From NCBI GenBank assembly GCA_009711805.1, contig VEMX01000001.1, positions 1-48,570 of the forward strand: a DNA stretch of 48,570 bases, read 5' to 3'. The notes beneath the pieces are model-generated. The model had not been told where the DNA came from. It was given only the letters and a program-made list of their open reading frames with translations, and did not search any database. Shown here piece after piece: positions 1 to 7,559 of the stretch. The first letter of the stretch is position 1. Each line of letters starts with the position of its first letter. Position numbers and translations under genes: made by a program. Source of the DNA: Balneolaceae bacterium. GTDB lineage: Bacteria; Bacteroidota; Rhodothermia; Balneolales; Balneolaceae.

Positions 1-2
1 AG

Positions 3-377
3 TCTGCTTTTTATTATCCTATTAAAGGACCACCATTTGATTTAGATGAATATTTAAAGACGGCCGGTCCATTCGTTCCGGATGCTATACATATAAGAAG
101 AGCCTTTGATCAAATGGACGTAGAACTTCCTCAAACCTCTCCATTTATTAATCATATGATTATAGACGACGAAAACCGGATATGGATAGCGGTATCGGCC
201 GGTGAAAATTATGAATGGTGGATACTTAAAGAATCAGGCGAATTGCTGGCTAAGCTAATGCTACCCAAAGAGGAATCAATTTTAGATATCAAAAAAGGAT
301 TTCTATACAGCAAAGAGGTTAATGAAGAAGGTTTCGAATATGTTGTTAGAAATCGAATAGAAATTTCTAAGAAATAG
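3..377 (+). CDS. C-terminal part of a 6-bladed beta-propeller-like protein (partial)
   Basis: The reading frame is open to the left edge of the window, so this is the 3' end of a longer gene; about 124 residues are visible. The pattern 'DDENRIWIAV' followed by a short strand and 'YEWWIL' resembles one blade of the 6-bladed beta-propeller proteins (NHL-like, often lipoproteins) common in Bacteroidota and Balneolota. No catalytic motif is visible. An internal ATG at 114 could be mistaken for a start, but the frame continues upstream without a stop. The function is unknown; such proteins are usually exported and of undetermined role. Family assignment rests on a single blade and is moderate. Confidence 0.55.
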   Translation, partial: SAFYYPIKGPPFDLDEYLKTAGPFVPDAIHIRRAFDQMDVELPQTSPFINHMIIDDENRIWIAVSAGENYEWWILKESGELLAKLMLPKEESILDIKKGFLYSKEVNEEGFEYVVRNRIEISKK

Positions 378-701
378 ATCATTTTGTATTGATTAAGAAA
401 AAAATTAATTACATGGAATCCACGTAATCTGTTTAGATAGTATTTATACTGTCATTCACTAGTTCAAATCCTGATTGCTATACTATAGAGGAGTAATTTT
501 TCCCTTGTTCCGGTGCTCCGCTCCGGAACGCCCCATTGAGGCTCTGCCTCATACTTACACATTTTTCTAATACACCCTAGCCCTATACCCCTTGTACAAC
601 TAAACAGAAACAAACCCCAATACGATTATTTATACCAAGCAAATTATCTTAAGGCTCCCCGGCAGAAAACCTTTATACTTTCTTTTAATAAATAACGCGC
701 C
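378..701. other. Intergenic region with one REP-like unit
   Basis: About 320 bp without a gene. Positions 507–578 hold a 72-bp repeat that recurs at 2475–2546. The rest is AT-rich and probably carries the promoter of the AraC gene that starts at 702, but I cannot point to a convincing promoter. Confidence 0.6.
507..578. repeat. REP-like palindromic unit, copy 1
   Basis: The 72-bp unit contains two perfect hairpins: GTTCCGG/CCGGAAC with a 9-nt loop (507–529), and TGAGGC/GCCTCA with a TCT loop (537–551). An almost identical unit lies at 2475–2546, 10 bp beyond the stop of a RAYT-type transposase remnant. That arrangement is typical of REP sequences mobilised by REP-associated tyrosine transposases. 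Confidence 0.7.
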
Positions 702-1559
702 ATGAAGCATATCCCAATACGATATATGAGTTCTGCCCAAAAGGAACCTAACTTATCTGGAAGTTTTACTATCAGGAATCTGAAAGAATTACTGGATGGG
801 AAGGATATGATACAGGAGCTTCACCGGCATGACTTCTTTTTTATTCTCGCCCTGGACAAAGGTGCGGGCGAACATGAAATAGATTTTGATGACTATAATA
901 TTTGCGACCGGTCTGTATTTGTTATGCGCCCGGGGCAGGTACATCAAATAAAATTACATGCAGGGAGTACGGGCTATCTTATACAGTTCAATACCGGTTT
1001 TTATTACCCGGAAAGCCAAACTTCACGTCAGTTAATTCGCAGGGCGAGCAGTACAAACTTGTATCAATTTGAGGCAGCTAATTTCAGGAAGCTGCAGGCT
1101 GTTATGGATGGTATGTTTGAGGAATATTCGGAGAAACGGGAGAAGTATCAGGATGTAATCAAAGCTAAGTTGAAAATCTTCTTTATTGAATTAATCCGGC
1201 AGAATGACGACACGACTCTCAATCATACCTCCATCTACAAACAAGAACGCCTTGCTGATTTTATGGAACTTATGGAGAATCATGTTTCGGAGCAAAAGCA
1301 GGTATCTTTCTACACTGCTAAGCTCAATCTTTCCGCTTACCAGTTAAACGCTATTGCCAAAGAAATCCGGGGCAAAACTTCTTCAGAACTGATCAGTGAA
1401 TACATCCTTCTGGAAGCAAAACGGTACTTGCTTGCCACCACTAATCAGATAAAAGAGATTGCCTTCCATTTAGGTTACGATGATGTGTCCTACTTTATTC
1501 GTTTTTTTAAAAAACATACGGGTTTTTCACCGGAGGCTTTTCGGGATCGTTTTACATAA
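702..1559 (+). CDS. AraC family transcriptional regulator
   Basis: This 285-residue protein has an N-terminal cupin-like sensor region (about 30–130, with 'LHRHDFFFIL' and 'FVMRPGQVHQIKL') and a C-terminal AraC/XylS double helix-turn-helix (about 185–285). The second HTH carries the family signature 'IAFHLGYDDVSYFIRFFKKHTGFSPEAFR'-type pattern, with the typical G-Y-x-D-x-S-Y-F-x-R-x-F-K-K spacing. It should bind DNA as a transcription activator, with an unknown effector. It lies about 100 bp upstream of a methyltransferase gene on the same strand, so it might regulate that gene, but no operator was identified. The ATG at 702 has no strong Shine-Dalgarno, which is usual in this group. Confidence 0.9.
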   Translation: MKHIPIRYMSSAQKEPNLSGSFTIRNLKELLDGKDMIQELHRHDFFFILALDKGAGEHEIDFDDYNICDRSVFVMRPGQVHQIKLHAGSTGYLIQFNTGFYYPESQTSRQLIRRASSTNLYQFEAANFRKLQAVMDGMFEEYSEKREKYQDVIKAKLKIFFIELIRQNDDTTLNHTSIYKQERLADFMELMENHVSEQKQVSFYTAKLNLSAYQLNAIAKEIRGKTSSELISEYILLEAKRYLLATTNQIKEIAFHLGYDDVSYFIRFFKKHTGFSPEAFRDRFT

Positions 1560-1662
1560 GTGCTGTTGAATTGGGTTTTTGTCCTACCAGGGAAACTGTG
1601 GAGCAACTTACTTTGCATCCCAGCAAAGCAAAGTGTTTCAAGAATCATAAATCATTAATACA

Positions 1663-2349
1663 ATGAGTAAATCCCGGGATGAAGTCTACAAAGAGAAGTG
1701 GGACCATCGATACAGCGAAACTAACTATGCCTATGGCAAAGCACCCAATCTTTTTTTTAAAGAATGGTTGCTGCACTATGAGCCCGGCTCTATACTTATG
1801 CCCGCCGATGGAGAAGGCAGGAATGGTGTATTTGCTGCCGAAATGGGCTGGGATGTTACTTGTTTCGATTTGAGTGAAAAGGGAAAACGCAAAGCATTAC
1901 AGCTTGCAGGCGAAAGAGGTGTAACCCTCAAATATGACGTTGGAGACCTTGAGGAGCTCTCATATGAACAAGGTGCGTTTGATGTGATAGCCCTTATTTA
2001 CGCTCATTTCTCAGCAGAAAAGAAATCATGGTATCATGAAAGATTAAGTCAATTTCTAAAGCCGGGTGGTATTTTTATACTGGAAGCCTTTAGCAAAAAA
2101 CACCTCAATTATGTAAAGGCTAACCCGGATGTAGGAGGGGCTATGGATTTTGACATGCTTTACTCCAAAGATGAAATACGGGTTGACTTTGAAAATTATA
2201 AACCACTTCTGTTAACAGAACAAGAAGTGGATTTAAATGAAGGAAAATATCATCTCGGACAAAGTTCGGTAATACGATTTGTGGGCAAGAAAGAGATACC
2301 CAATCATATCCAACTGCGAAGCAGTACAACCTTGAATAACCCCCGGTGA
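1663..2349 (+). CDS. Class I SAM-dependent methyltransferase (TehB/thiopurine-like)
   Basis: The 228-residue protein has the class I methyltransferase fold signature. Motif I is at about 46–56 ('MPADGEGRNGVF'), followed by an acidic residue at the end of strand 2 (D69), and 'FDVIALIYAHF' and 'LKPGGIFILEAF' mark motifs II/III. It resembles the tellurite-resistance TehB or thiopurine methyltransferase-like group found beside many housekeeping genes; the substrate is unknown. The natural protein probably ends near 'VIRFVGKK'. The last 18 or so codons come from repetitive hairpin sequence (ACTGC/GCAGT at 2313–2325 and CCGGT/ACCGG at 2343–2356), which suggests that repeat insertion replaced the original stop. 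The domain should still be intact. Confidence 0.85.
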   Translation: MSKSRDEVYKEKWDHRYSETNYAYGKAPNLFFKEWLLHYEPGSILMPADGEGRNGVFAAEMGWDVTCFDLSEKGKRKALQLAGERGVTLKYDVGDLEELSYEQGAFDVIALIYAHFSAEKKSWYHERLSQFLKPGGIFILEAFSKKHLNYVKANPDVGGAMDFDMLYSKDEIRVDFENYKPLLLTEQEVDLNEGKYHLGQSSVIRFVGKKEIPNHIQLRSSTTLNNPR

Positions 2350-2400
2350 AAACCGGAGGAGCTCGTCAATCCAGCTAACCAACCCCAGATGGGGTTGAAC
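2305..2400. repeat. Cluster of short hairpin repeats at the 3' end of the methyltransferase gene
   Basis: Three perfect small hairpins lie side by side: ACTGC-GAA-GCAGT (2313–2325), CCGGT-GAAA-ACCGG (2343–2356) and AACCCC-AGAT-GGGGTT (2381–2396). Such dense small palindromes are typical of repetitive extragenic elements rather than coding sequence. The methyltransferase stop codon (2347–2349) falls inside the second hairpin. Confidence 0.5.
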
Positions 2401-2474
2401 TAAGGTTTCGTTGAAGAGATGGCAGGGCAAGAATCGCTTTCCAAATCACATCCTTTCTATCCGCTTTTTTCCTC

Positions 2475-2546
2475 GTTCCGGTGCTCCGCTCCGGAACGCC
2501 CCATTGAGGCTCTGCCTCATACTTATATACTTTTCTAATACACCCT
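2475..2546. repeat. REP-like palindromic unit, copy 2, beside RAYT remnant
   Basis: Near-identical to the unit at 507–578 over 72 bp, with the same two hairpins. It sits just beyond the stop codon (2556) of the RAYT fragment on the minus strand, where REP units usually flank their transposase. Confidence 0.7.
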
Positions 2547-2555
2547 TATTGCTAC

Positions 2556-2762
2556 CTAAAATAAATGCACTGGTATTAAACCTTGTTTACCTGCATAGTT
2601 TCTTGCGGAGGAATATCTCCATTGGGCTGGGCTATCCACAAAGCCCGCAGTAACTGGGTTATAATGAATGTACTCTGAAGTGTCATTGTCCTTATCCTTA
2701 TAGTTGGAGGCAGAACCACCGACGGGCATTCCGGAGCGAGATTCACACTTATACAAAATCAA
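2556..2762 (-). pseudogene. REP-associated tyrosine transposase (RAYT, Y1_Tnp family) C-terminal remnant
   Basis: The last 45 or so codons encode 'YIHYNPVTAGFVDSP' followed by 'WRYSSARNYAG', the conserved C-terminal signature of IS200-like/RAYT transposases in Bacteroidota. The HUH domain and catalytic tyrosine region are missing. Upstream of the signature the frame runs into sequence containing TTCCGGAGCG (2729–2738), the same core as the REP units. The N-terminal part has therefore been deleted and fused to a REP end. RAYTs normally excise and insert their flanking REP hairpins as single strands. This copy must be inactive. Confidence 0.75.
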
Positions 2763-2797
2763 AATTTATTGAATGGTATATCCTTTTTTTACATGCA

Positions 2798-2852
2798 AGA
2801 CCTCCAAGGTTTCTCCCCGAATAGGTCGCTTAGCAAGAAACCTTGGAGGTCT
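2798..2852. repeat. Perfect 17-bp inverted repeat (hairpin)
   Basis: AGACCTCCAAGGTTTCT (2798–2814) and its exact reverse complement (2836–2852) flank a 21-nt loop. A fragment of the same motif, GAAACCTTGGAGGT, occurs near 48280. It may be another dispersed palindromic repeat; the T-rich sequence nearby makes a transcription-termination role possible but unproven. Confidence 0.7.
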
Positions 2853-2972
2853 ATTCCTTAATAATTAAAGTGGAAATATATCATTTCGAAATGCTTTAGC
2901 AAGCCTCCGTCCCAGACCTGCCCATATACATAATCCCCCAATTCCCGATAACCAAATTCCCAAATCTTCGTT

Positions 2973-3515
2973 TTAAACTTTGCGACGGCTTGCCAATATG
3001 GTTTGGGCCTGGGCGAGGTGCCGTTGTTCATGATGCACTATGATATCAAAAGCAGCTTCCAGTTTGTACACGATATTCCGGTTTGCAGGAGAATGAATGA
3101 CCGCATCAGATTCTATCCATTCTTTTGAGGCTTTGATCTCACTTTTTAACCTATCCTGATGGGTTGAGAAACGCCCCATGATATCAGGTGCTATATGGCC
3201 GGTTTCAGGTTCCCAGATAGAGAAAGTTTTCGATTTCTTCTTTCGATCGGGGTGTACGCCGGAAAGTACCAGCCTGCCTAAAAAAGAGGTAATAACTTTA
3301 AACCTGGCTATGTAAGGAAGCTTGAGATTGCCAGACCTTAAATCAGCCAAAATAGGGAAGTAGGACTGGTTAATGACAATCAGGTGATCGATGTTTTGAG
3401 CTATACTCCACACCTCAGGGGAGGGCTTCCAGTTTAATTCATCTTCGGTAAGCGAACCAAAAGAATGCTGAAATTCGCGGGTTGTCTGATCTATCTGGTT
3501 GATCCATTTATCCAT
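2973..3515 (-). CDS. DinB family (DinB_2-like) protein
   Basis: The 180-residue protein has the DinB/YfiT four-helix-bundle pattern. It opens with a helix containing 'W-S-I-A-Q-N-I-D-H-L' (H44) and ends with 'VHHEQRHLAQAQ' (H161, H162, H166). These give the metal-binding histidine triad typical of the superfamily. Members bind a divalent metal and often act as thiol-dependent transferases or isomerases, but the role of this one is unknown. It lies 88 bp downstream of a Crp/Fnr regulator on the same strand and may be cotranscribed with it, although a small hairpin (3584–3601) sits between them. Confidence 0.85.
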   Translation of the reverse strand: MDKWINQIDQTTREFQHSFGSLTEDELNWKPSPEVWSIAQNIDHLIVINQSYFPILADLRSGNLKLPYIARFKVITSFLGRLVLSGVHPDRKKKSKTFSIWEPETGHIAPDIMGRFSTHQDRLKSEIKASKEWIESDAVIHSPANRNIVYKLEAAFDIIVHHEQRHLAQAQTILASRRKV

Positions 3516-3581
3516 AATAAAATACCGGTTTTTGTTGATGTTGATTCGGATAAATTAAAGATCATCCTTCAGCCTGTAAAT

Positions 3582-3603
3582 ATTCTTGGTATAGACCAAG
3601 ATT
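3582..3603 (-). terminator. Small hairpin after the Crp/Fnr gene
   Basis: TCTTGGT-ATAG-ACCAAGA forms a perfect 7-bp stem with a 4-nt loop, immediately after the stop codon of the Crp/Fnr gene on the minus strand. The following minus-strand sequence is AT-rich but lacks a clear U-tract, so it may be a weak terminator or only a transcript 3' structure. Confidence 0.3.
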
Positions 3604-4164
3604 TTAAATGTGCACGCTGTTCATCAGTTTACTGAAATTGGTGGGATCCATCCTGAGATAAGAAGCCAAATCCTTTTGAGAAACCATCCGAAGTAGATGC
3701 GGGCTGCGCTTCACAAAAGCCTTAAAGCGGCTTTCGATATCAAAGGCCATTAGCTCATGGTGGCGTTGTATCATTCCCGCCAAATAATGTTCGGTCGCTT
3801 TTCGGAATAAGGTTTCAATTTCCCTGTGTTTCTGCATCAGCTTCTGATGTTTTTCGAAAGAGATTCGCAGGAATTTCGAGTCGGTAATAGTTTCCAGGTA
3901 ATATTTGGAAGGGGTTTGCGTAAAGAAAGATTCCGGAATGCCGCTGAAGGAAGGGGCATAAGTGAAAGCGATGATATGATGTTTTTCCTCGCCCAGGTAA
4001 TACGACTTTTGAATGCCCTCAATCACATAATACATAAACCGTTCCGTCTCACCGGGAGCCGTCATAATGGTTTTTTGGGGAAGGATAAATGAGTTCCAGT
4101 GCGAGATGTATTCATGAAGAACTTCATCCTCAATCGCGTATATTTCAGATAGAAACTGGTTCAT
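3604..4164 (-). CDS. Crp/Fnr family transcriptional regulator
   Basis: The protein has a cyclic-nucleotide-binding-type beta-barrel in the first 120 or so residues ('MYYVIEGIQKSYY', 'HHIIAFTYAPSFSG') and a C-terminal Crp-type helix-turn-helix ('VSQKDLASYLRMDPTNFSKL'). I chose the ATG at 4164 because the sequence AAAAAGGTGA lies about 9 nt upstream of it; an earlier in-frame ATG at 4194 lacks such a site. The result is 186 residues, slightly short for the family. It is divergent from the SLC13 transporter gene that starts about 100 bp away and could control both directions. Bacteroidota members of this family often do not bind cAMP, so the ligand is open. Confidence 0.87.
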   Translation of the reverse strand: MNQFLSEIYAIEDEVLHEYISHWNSFILPQKTIMTAPGETERFMYYVIEGIQKSYYLGEEKHHIIAFTYAPSFSGIPESFFTQTPSKYYLETITDSKFLRISFEKHQKLMQKHREIETLFRKATEHYLAGMIQRHHELMAFDIESRFKAFVKRSPHLLRMVSQKDLASYLRMDPTNFSKLMNSVHI

Positions 4165-4263
4165 CACATATTTCACCTTTTTGAAACAGGACAATACAAA
4201 AATGTTAATGTAATAAAGTTCCGGTGAAAGAACTCCTTGGACTTTTAAAGGCTATTCTTTTTC

Positions 4264-5715
4264 TTGCATCAGCTTTTAATAAAAATAGATCGGGTGGACA
4301 GATATTTGAAACTTAGTATAGGGCCGTTGCTCTTTGTTGCTATTCTTTTGATCGGGGATGCGGGGAATGTGCAGATCCGAATGATTGGCGTAGTGGCCTG
4401 GATGCTCGGTTGGTGGATTACATCGGTCGTGCCTATCGCAGTCACAGCTCTGCTTCCCATTATTTTGTTTCCCATGCTGGGGATACTGGAGCTCCGGGAG
4501 ACAACCATCAACTATGCCAACCCGGTAATTTATTTGTTTTTTGGGGGATTTGTACTCGGCCTGTCCATCGAGAAATGGAATCTGCACCGGCGTATAGCGC
4601 TCAATATTATGAATGCGGCCGGGGAGAAACCGGTACGGGTTATATTGGGATGTATGCTGGCAACTTCACTGCTGTCTATGTGGATCAGTAATACAGCCAC
4701 CACCGTAATGATGCTGCCCATCGGGATGTCGGTGGTGTCGTTGTTGGGGGATAAACTTTCCGGCGAAAACAGTGGCCGCAATTTTGCTTTAACCTTGATG
4801 TTGGGGATCGCCTTTGCAGCAAATATCGGGGGTATCACCACCCTGATCGGTACTCCGCCCAACCTGGTGCTCGCCAGTATTGTAGATGAAAGCGGAATGC
4901 CTCCCCTGAGTTTTGCCAACTGGCTCTTTTTTGCTTTTCCGCTGGTCATTATCCTGTTCACCGTTGTGTACCTGGTTAATACAAAGGTGATATATCCGGT
5001 GAGAATGAAAAAGCTGGAAGGCATTGGCCCCCTCATCAAAGGGGAGCTTCAAAAACTTGGAACAATGGGGGTGAGCGAGGGCAGGGTGCTTATCATTATG
5101 GTAGCCACAGCAATATTGTGGATCTTCAGGTCTCAACTAACCACAATTCCTGTGTTATCGGCCTTGAACGATACTATTATAGCAATAGCGGCCTCTGTGT
5201 TGTTGTTTATATGGCCTTCAGGTACCAAAGCCGGACCACTGTTGGTGTGGGAGGATACCAAAAAATTACCCTGGGATATCCTGTTACTTTTCGGGGGAGG
5301 TATATCCCTGGCCAAAGGCCTGGAAGTCACCAATATTGTAGGTCTGTTGGGCGAGTGGATTAGCGCCAGTGTTTCGCCCAACCCGCTGGTGGTGATACTG
5401 GTGGTCTGTGGTTTTGCGGTGTTCCTTACCGAGGTAATGAGCAATGTAGCCCTGGTATCTGTATTTATCCCCGTCTCTTTTGTGATTGCACAGAGCTTTG
5501 GATTCAGCGAGCTTCAACTGGCCATCCCCTTGACTATAGGTGCAAGCTGTGCATTTATGTTTCCTATTTCAACCCCACCCAATGCGATTGTTTTCTCCAG
5601 CGGTTATATCAATATGAAACAGATGGCACGTACGGGAATTGTACTCAACATTCTCTGTATTGTGTTGATATCATTATACAGCTACTTTTTTCAGGGATAC
5701 TTTTTTGGAGTGTGA
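4264..5715 (+). CDS. SLC13/DASS family Na+-coupled anion (dicarboxylate) transporter
   Basis: This is a hydrophobic inner-membrane protein of about 483 residues, normal for the divalent anion:Na+ symporter family. It has the duplicated signature of that family: 'SNTATTVMMLPI' with 'IGGITTLIGTPPN' in the first half, and 'SNVALVSVFIP' with 'FMFPISTPPNAIV' in the second. SNT-type motifs and re-entrant loops bind sodium and the carboxylate. The second repeat has SNV in place of SNT. Likely substrates are C4-dicarboxylates or related anions. The first possible start is a TTG at 4264 (a stop precedes it in frame at 4246); a GTG at 4294 is an alternative. It is divergent from the Crp/Fnr gene. Confidence 0.9.
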   Translation: MHQLLIKIDRVDRYLKLSIGPLLFVAILLIGDAGNVQIRMIGVVAWMLGWWITSVVPIAVTALLPIILFPMLGILELRETTINYANPVIYLFFGGFVLGLSIEKWNLHRRIALNIMNAAGEKPVRVILGCMLATSLLSMWISNTATTVMMLPIGMSVVSLLGDKLSGENSGRNFALTLMLGIAFAANIGGITTLIGTPPNLVLASIVDESGMPPLSFANWLFFAFPLVIILFTVVYLVNTKVIYPVRMKKLEGIGPLIKGELQKLGTMGVSEGRVLIIMVATAILWIFRSQLTTIPVLSALNDTIIAIAASVLLFIWPSGTKAGPLLVWEDTKKLPWDILLLFGGGISLAKGLEVTNIVGLLGEWISASVSPNPLVVILVVCGFAVFLTEVMSNVALVSVFIPVSFVIAQSFGFSELQLAIPLTIGASCAFMFPISTPPNAIVFSSGYINMKQMARTGIVLNILCIVLISLYSYFFQGYFFGV

Positions 5716-5756
5716 TTAAAGCAGATTCCTTTTTTGCCAAGGAAGGTTAAATTGAA

Positions 5757-5900
5757 TTGCTCGATCAGCTGAAAGATGAAATTCGACGCAGGGATTACAG
5801 TTATCGCACAGAAAAGAGTTATGCAAGATGGATACTAAGGCTTGTTCGGTTTCATGACTTAAGGCATCCTGCCAAACTGATCGGTAAGCATACCAACATA
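5757..5900 (+). pseudogene. Integron-type tyrosine recombinase (integrase) N-terminal remnant
   Basis: About 44 codons encode 'LLDQLKDEIRRRDYSYRTE' and then 'SYARWILRLVRFHDLRHP'. This matches the SAM-like core-binding N-terminal domain of integron integrases, including the R-T-E-x-x-Y-x-x-W-I pattern and the F-H-x-x-R-H-P motif. The similarity fades after about 5880, and the catalytic domain with its R-H-R-Y residues is absent. There is no good start codon; the frame opens shortly after a TAA. This is a decayed stub left by deletion. I could not see an attC-like site nearby. Confidence 0.65.
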
Positions 5901-6065
5901 AGATCCCCAAAAACTTTGTTCCATAGGCATAATGGAATGTCCTCCTTTCGATAACTCATTAAAAAGATGGTGTCTCCTTCTTCTTTGGAGCCGGTTGTTA
6001 TTGAGATGGAAAAAACGGTCCCTTCTTGAACGTGGTCTTTCCATCCCCGGGGGGTGTCATTTTCC
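5901..6065. other. Short non-coding stretch between integrase stub and desaturase
   Basis: No convincing gene. A CCCCGGGGGG run near 6045 and overlapping short open frames on both strands look like decayed sequence. Confidence 0.4.
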
Positions 6066-7166
6066 CTATTCAGGGTTCCATTTGAAATCGGGATCACCAA
6101 AGTTCTTTAGGGTTCGGTAGTGAGAGGCAACAGCTTCCCGGAAGGTTTCATGATGATTATAGGGGATATCAAATTCGTTAGCTGTTTTTTCAACAATTAA
6201 ACTAATTTCAGGATAGTGAACACTGCATACCTTGGGGAACAGATGGTGTTCAATCTGAAAATTTAAGCCACCGATGTACCAGGAAAGCAGTTTGTTGTCG
6301 CGGGCAAAATTATTGGTGGTTATCATCTCATGAATGGCCCAGTGGTTTTCAATTACATTGTCTTCGTTGGGCTCGGGATGCATGGTTTCTTCCACTACAT
6401 GGGCAAGCTGAAAGATAATACCCAGGATAAAGCCTGCTGTAAGATGTAATGTCATAAACCCGATTAACCAATGATACCAGCTTATATCCAACAGCAATAA
6501 AGGAAGGGCAATAGTGTATCCATAGTAAATAATTTTGGTGACGATAAGGGTAACCCATTCTTTAAGCGGGTGGTTTTTGTTCTCGTAAGGCCCCAGCGGA
6601 CTTTTAAAAAAGTACCAATAGTCCTTCACAAACACCCAAAAGAACGTAGCAAAACTGTACGCAAAAAAGGCCAGAATATGCTGTAGCCTGTGGATGAATT
6701 TATACTCAGAATGGGGCGACAGGCGGATGAACTCTGCAACTTCCAGATCTTCATCATGTCCGTGAATATTGGTATAGGTGTGGTGGATGATATTGTGGGT
6801 AATCTTCCAGATATACCCATTGGCTCCCATCAGGTCGAATGTTAAGCCAAGCATATAATTGATGTTCTTGTTGGATGAATACGCTCCATGAAGCGCATCA
6901 TGTGCGATTGAAAACCCAATGCCTGCCATGCCTATGCCCATAGCGAAAGTGAAGAGCCACATGACCTCCAACGAAAATTGCCCCGATATGATGAGCGCAT
7001 AGCTCCCAAAATAAAGTGTGAGCAGCGTTAAGGTTTTGAGTACCATAGTGGCATTTGCATGCCGGGAGAGGTTGTTTTTATCGAAATATGCGGCTACCCT
7101 TTGTTTTACTGTCTGGCTGAATTCCTTATCTGTCCTATTATCAAACGTTACTTTCTGTACACTCAA
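6066..7166 (-). CDS. Membrane fatty acid (acyl-CoA) desaturase, front-end/linoleoyl type
   Basis: The 366-residue membrane enzyme has the three histidine boxes of di-iron desaturases: HDALH (89–93), HNIIHH (124–129) and QIEHH (304–308). The third box with Q as the first residue is typical of front-end (delta-5/delta-6-like) desaturases, although no fused cytochrome b5 domain is present. Four hydrophobic segments flank the boxes. It would introduce a double bond into a fatty acyl chain of membrane lipids using O2 and an external electron donor. It stands alone, with a non-coding 390 bp upstream. Confidence 0.92.
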   Translation of the reverse strand: MSVQKVTFDNRTDKEFSQTVKQRVAAYFDKNNLSRHANATMVLKTLTLLTLYFGSYALIISGQFSLEVMWLFTFAMGIGMAGIGFSIAHDALHGAYSSNKNINYMLGLTFDLMGANGYIWKITHNIIHHTYTNIHGHDEDLEVAEFIRLSPHSEYKFIHRLQHILAFFAYSFATFFWVFVKDYWYFFKSPLGPYENKNHPLKEWVTLIVTKIIYYGYTIALPLLLLDISWYHWLIGFMTLHLTAGFILGIIFQLAHVVEETMHPEPNEDNVIENHWAIHEMITTNNFARDNKLLSWYIGGLNFQIEHHLFPKVCSVHYPEISLIVEKTANEFDIPYNHHETFREAVASHYRTLKNFGDPDFKWNPE

Positions 7167-7559
7167 GATGTCCTTTCTTATTTAAGTGATTACACATCAA
7201 TTTAACCAAAATTAAGCCAAAGTCATCTTTTGTGGATTACTAATATGGACTCTGCTTCGTTGTATTACCCGGAATAACAAAAGAGCAAGGCTGCTGGGTT
7301 TTGATTTAGGTTCCCGCTGATCTTTTCAGTGTTGACCGAAGCCGGTGTTTCAAGCGGTAATAGAATAATAGCCTTTATCCTCCATCTCACCTAAATCCTC
7401 TCCCTGTGTTCGCATCCCGATCCCGAATGTTTGGGAGGAGCGGAAGGAGAGGGCTTTGCTCTCGTTACATAGCTCTGCATAATAAGGTGAATAACCGATA
7501 TTTAAATTAAAGCTCCCTCTTTTCACACGCTGGCCATTTAGTGAATGGAGACTTACTAC
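7167..7559. other. Non-coding stretch with decayed repeats
   Basis: About 390 bp. It contains a CCTCTCCCT … AGGAGAGGG imperfect palindrome near 7393–7452. Its right part (about 7511–7545, 'CTCCCTCTTTTCACACGCTG' and following) resembles 33430–33465. Both look like remnants of dispersed repeats. The promoter of the desaturase probably lies in the first 100 bp. Confidence 0.4.

Noticed and set aside
2411-2653. 80-codon plus-strand frame
   Set aside because: It is the antisense of the REP unit and the RAYT fragment.
4530-5039. 169-codon frame antisense to the SLC13 transporter
   Set aside because: Proline- and serine-rich antisense of a membrane protein, no independent support.
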